Shown: one piece after another, positions 41,819 to 43,687 of the stretch | Layout of the letters: each line of letters begins with the position of its first letter | Position numbering within the stretch: position 1 is the stretch's first letter | From: an uncultured Blautia sp. | Lineage (GTDB): Bacteria > Bacillota > Clostridia > Lachnospirales > Lachnospiraceae | Assembly: GCA_900551715.1 (NCBI GenBank) | Contig: URXG01000015.1 | Span: 1-43,687 of the forward strand | Length of the DNA stretch: 43,687 nt | Direction of reading: 5' to 3' | Program-made: the position numbers and the translations under genes | The notes under the pieces: generated by a model | What the model was told of the DNA's origin: nothing | What the model saw: only the letters and a program-made list of their open reading frames with translations | The model's database searches: none

Positions 41819-41892
41819 TCGAAGTGACAGGATTCGAACCTGCGGCCTCTGCGTCCCGAACGCAGCGCTCTACCAAACTGAGCCACACTTCG
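41819..41892 (-). tRNA. tRNA-Pro (anticodon CGG)
   Basis: A complete cloverleaf is visible on the minus strand: acceptor CGAAGTG with CACTTCG and discriminator A; D arm GCTC...GAGC; anticodon stem CTGCG/CGCAG with loop TTCGGGA, anticodon CGG (proline, codon CCG); T arm GCAGG-TTCGAAT-CCTGT. No CCA is encoded. It has a strong promoter upstream and a terminator downstream. Confidence 0.96.
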
Positions 41893-41923
41893 TTATTCAA
41901 TTTATTTGCTCAACGCAAGGAAT

Positions 41924-41952
41924 ATTATATTATAGGGCAGTTGAATTGTCAA
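41924..41952 (-). promoter_or_regulatory. Promoter of tRNA-Pro
   Basis: Consensus TTGACA (41947-41952) and TATAAT (41924-41929), 17 bp apart on the minus strand, about 30 bp upstream of the mature tRNA 5' end. Confidence 0.85.
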
Positions 41953-42323
41953 CAACTTTTTATATTTTTTTGACAAAATATTTTATAGTTACAAAATACA
42001 AAGGGCAAGGGGAAGGGAGCAACCACTATAAACCCTTCAATCTTCCTAAAAGCCACGCAAAATCAACGTTTTTTCACTTTTACAACAAAAAAAGGGCAAA
42101 AATTTCTTCATTTCGCCCCTTAATCCACACACATAAACCGTTTTTTTCTCTGTTTTACCATGTCAGTACGCACTTTTTCCCGTTTTATTTTGTCTTCCAT
42201 CAGGTTTATACCCTACCTCTTTTTCCATTTCCATTGTATCCCTTTCCTCTATATCCTGTCTCACAAACAGATTATGCCTTTCTACTGTTTTCCTGCCTTT
42301 ATCTATACCTCACCTCGCAACGC
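41953..42323. other. AT-rich gap
   Basis: No gene is seen. A weak hairpin with T run (about 42095-42120, minus strand; GGGC with GCCC) may be a second terminator of the gene ending at 42371. Pyrimidine runs dominate the rest. Confidence 0.5.
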
Positions 42324-42352
42324 AAAAACAGCAGGTTCTAAAAGCCTGCTGT
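42324..42352 (-). terminator. Terminator of the PD-(D/E)XK gene
   Basis: CAGCAGG (42329-42335) pairs with CCTGCTG (42345-42351), with TTTTT following on the minus strand. Confidence 0.85.
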
Positions 42353-42370
42353 CATTCTGCCTTTATGCTG

Positions 42371-43240
42371 TTATTTATTATTCTGCAACATCTTTCGGTA
42401 AATATCACGACTGTCTACTGCGATTCCAAGCATATCCATCGCCTGTTCCAGTGTACATTTCACATTTCCCATCAGTGCCTTTATGGAATCTCCAATTCCC
42501 TCTGTTCTTCCTTCTGCTTTTCCTTCTGCTTTTCCTTCTGCTCTGCCATCGGCATACAGTTCTTCTAATTCTTTACACATCTCTGCCACTCCTTTCGGTG
42601 TTTCCTTCAGTTCCCGTACTCGCTCTGCCAACACTTCATAATACATGTCATCTGCATTCTTACAGTGAAAATCATGCATCAGACGTCCCAATGCAGTATC
42701 GTCTTGTATCTGTGAATTTACATATATGATATGTTCTGCATCTGGAAAGTGTTTTTCTATCCCTTCTATTTTCCTGTTGATATAATAAATTGGCTGATTT
42801 TCCTTCAGAACATCCTTCTCTGTTATCCAAATCACGTATGTTTCCGGCAGGCTCTCGAACTCCTGACCTGGTTCCAGCGTGTTCATATCGATCATGCCAC
42901 CATGATACCTGGCTCTCTTGGGCTTCGCCCTTTTATTACTGTTCTCAAATTCTATGTCATATCTCCGGTCCTCGGAATCCCTTGCCAGACAGTCCAGCTC
43001 TACTGAACGTCCCTGCAGGTTCTTATAATCCATCTGGATTACATGTTCCAATATATGTAACTCTTTATTCTCCATAATAACCTGCAGCACCAGCTCTGTA
43101 CAGACTGCCTGCTTCAGCACATTCCGCATAAAAATATCACTCATAATCGTCAGTTCCTGTATGATTCCTTTACAACGTTCATGCTGTAATCCTATTACAT
43201 TCTCTGCTGTATTATTCCCCACTCCAACAGTATCCTCCAT
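42371..43240 (-). CDS. PD-(D/E)XK nuclease family protein (Rpn / PDDEXK_2)
   Basis: A 289-residue protein of the transposase-like PDDEXK_2 group (Rpn recombination-promoting nuclease relatives). Its core has the restriction-nuclease fold: SDIFMRNVLKQAVCTELVL, then QGRSVELDCLARDSEDRRYDIEFEN, with the acidic residues of the active site. The middle has PETYVIWITEKDV and IYYINRKIEG. The C-terminal third is helical, with the repeat GRAEGKAEGKAEGRTEG typical of the family and variable in copy number. The last part, SIKALMGNVKCTLEQAMDMLGI, is a helical tail. It is a stand-alone gene. Ribosome site is weak (the GGAGG falls just after the ATG), so the exact start is less sure. Confidence 0.85.
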   Translation of the reverse strand: MEDTVGVGNNTAENVIGLQHERCKGIIQELTIMSDIFMRNVLKQAVCTELVLQVIMENKELHILEHVIQMDYKNLQGRSVELDCLARDSEDRRYDIEFENSNKRAKPKRARYHGGMIDMNTLEPGQEFESLPETYVIWITEKDVLKENQPIYYINRKIEGIEKHFPDAEHIIYVNSQIQDDTALGRLMHDFHCKNADDMYYEVLAERVRELKETPKGVAEMCKELEELYADGRAEGKAEGKAEGRTEGIGDSIKALMGNVKCTLEQAMDMLGIAVDSRDIYRKMLQNNK

Positions 43241-43425
43241 GTCTCTGTTTCACAACCATGTTTTCTTTTCAGAAGTCTCCTCTTCTGATCTATCTTTTGT
43301 ACTTTCGAAGTGTTATCCTGGTGTATCCTGCTGTGTCTTCTGATACTCACTTTCTGCGATAGTGTCTCACACAGCTTCCTCTTTAACTGTAACAAACACA
43401 TCTCCGGAAAATATGTTCTACAATC

Positions 43426-43453
43426 ATTATAGCACATTTCGTACTAATTACAA
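43426..43453 (-). promoter_or_regulatory. Promoter of the PD-(D/E)XK gene
   Basis: TTGTAA (43448-43453) and TATAAT (43426-43431), 16 bp apart on the minus strand, about 190 bp upstream of the ATG. Confidence 0.6.
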
Positions 43454-43487
43454 CAAAAACAATTCGACAAAATATCGCCTCCAACGC

Positions 43488-43529
43488 AAAATGCCGTTTC
43501 ATCACATTACATGACAAAACGACATTTTT
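43488..43529. terminator. Imperfect hairpin, possible terminator
   Basis: AAATGCCGTTT pairs with AAACGACATTT except for one mismatch, flanked by A and T runs on both sides. It could end a minus-strand gene lying beyond the window. Confidence 0.45.
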
Positions 43530-43687
43530 CTCTTTGTATACATTTCAGTGTATTTTCCGGCAGTTTCTGCTCTTTTTCTCCATTATAACGTAACCGCTTA
43601 AATCTTGGGTAGCTTTACTGTCTACGTTTTTAAACTCATAATGATAGTAAATAGATTTTTACTACACTCCGCTTGATAGGAGATAGA

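Larger units (their letters stand above)
43241..43687. other. Upstream region at the right window edge, no gene
   Basis: A roughly 450-bp AT-rich stretch. It holds the promoter of the PD-(D/E)XK gene, a long untranslated leader of about 180 nt, and an imperfect hairpin at 43488-43529. No ORF with a ribosome site was found. Confidence 0.5.

Noticed and set aside
41583..41892. attL/attR of a current prophage or island at tRNA-Pro
   Set aside because: The repeats are only about 230 bp apart and no integrase or cargo lies between them.

Overview
The window looks like chromosomal DNA of a low-to-medium GC Firmicute of the family Lachnospiraceae, probably close to Blautia. This rests on strong AGGAGG-type ribosome sites, sigma-A-like promoters, monoderm-type secreted proteins with Big_2/FN3/FIVAR modules, and the mix of family members present; I could not run a database search. 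Most genes lie on the minus strand in short operons closed by clear rho-independent hairpins.

Layout. 1-760: left edge with the N-terminal part of a TnpB gene and a broken tnpA remnant. 760-1990: AT-rich DNA with no intact gene, but with a strong minus-strand promoter and a perfect palindrome. 1991-4249: aconitase-family hydratase. 4265-5174: intergenic space filled by two giant imperfect palindromes (about 400 and 323 nt) that share an apical motif. 5175-6670: HEPN-like tail-anchored protein and two conserved small unknowns. 6882-10808: cell-wall genes (L,D-transpeptidase-like, ddl, murF). 10853-13469: aspartate aminotransferase, rRNA-type methyltransferase, Cys-rich miniprotein. 13543-19331: phosphate operon pstS-C-A-B-phoU-phoR. 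19551-24480: a 1582-residue secreted multidomain protein behind a cobalamin riboswitch. 24555-26030: HAD phosphatase and XRE regulator. 26376-30832: NSS transporter, YkvI transporter, LysR regulator, AllA-like cupin. 30920-34078: GGDEF/histidine kinase/receiver hybrid. 34267-38370: exported EEP phosphatase plus the nucleoside salvage operon udp-cdd-deoB. 38584-41496: membrane MerR/YbjQ pair, unknown secreted protein, NhaC antiporter. 41527-41952: tRNA-Pro and a broken tandem copy. 42371-43240: PD-(D/E)XK (Rpn/PDDEXK_2) protein.

How parts work together. The pst operon has Pho-box-like repeats and a PhoR kinase but no response regulator gene in the window, and its PstS has its two halves in swapped order and no lipobox. 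Udp, Cdd and DeoB form a nucleoside-to-pentose-phosphate route. The B12-riboswitch-controlled surface protein carries a DUF4430 domain, the domain type of the transcobalamin/intrinsic factor C-terminus, which suggests a corrinoid-capturing surface protein.

Strongest candidates for something new: the pair of giant hairpins at 4348-5122; the riboswitch plus DUF4430 surface protein; the permuted PstS; and a small family of 27-nt hairpin repeats, one inside a 143-bp MITE-like element.
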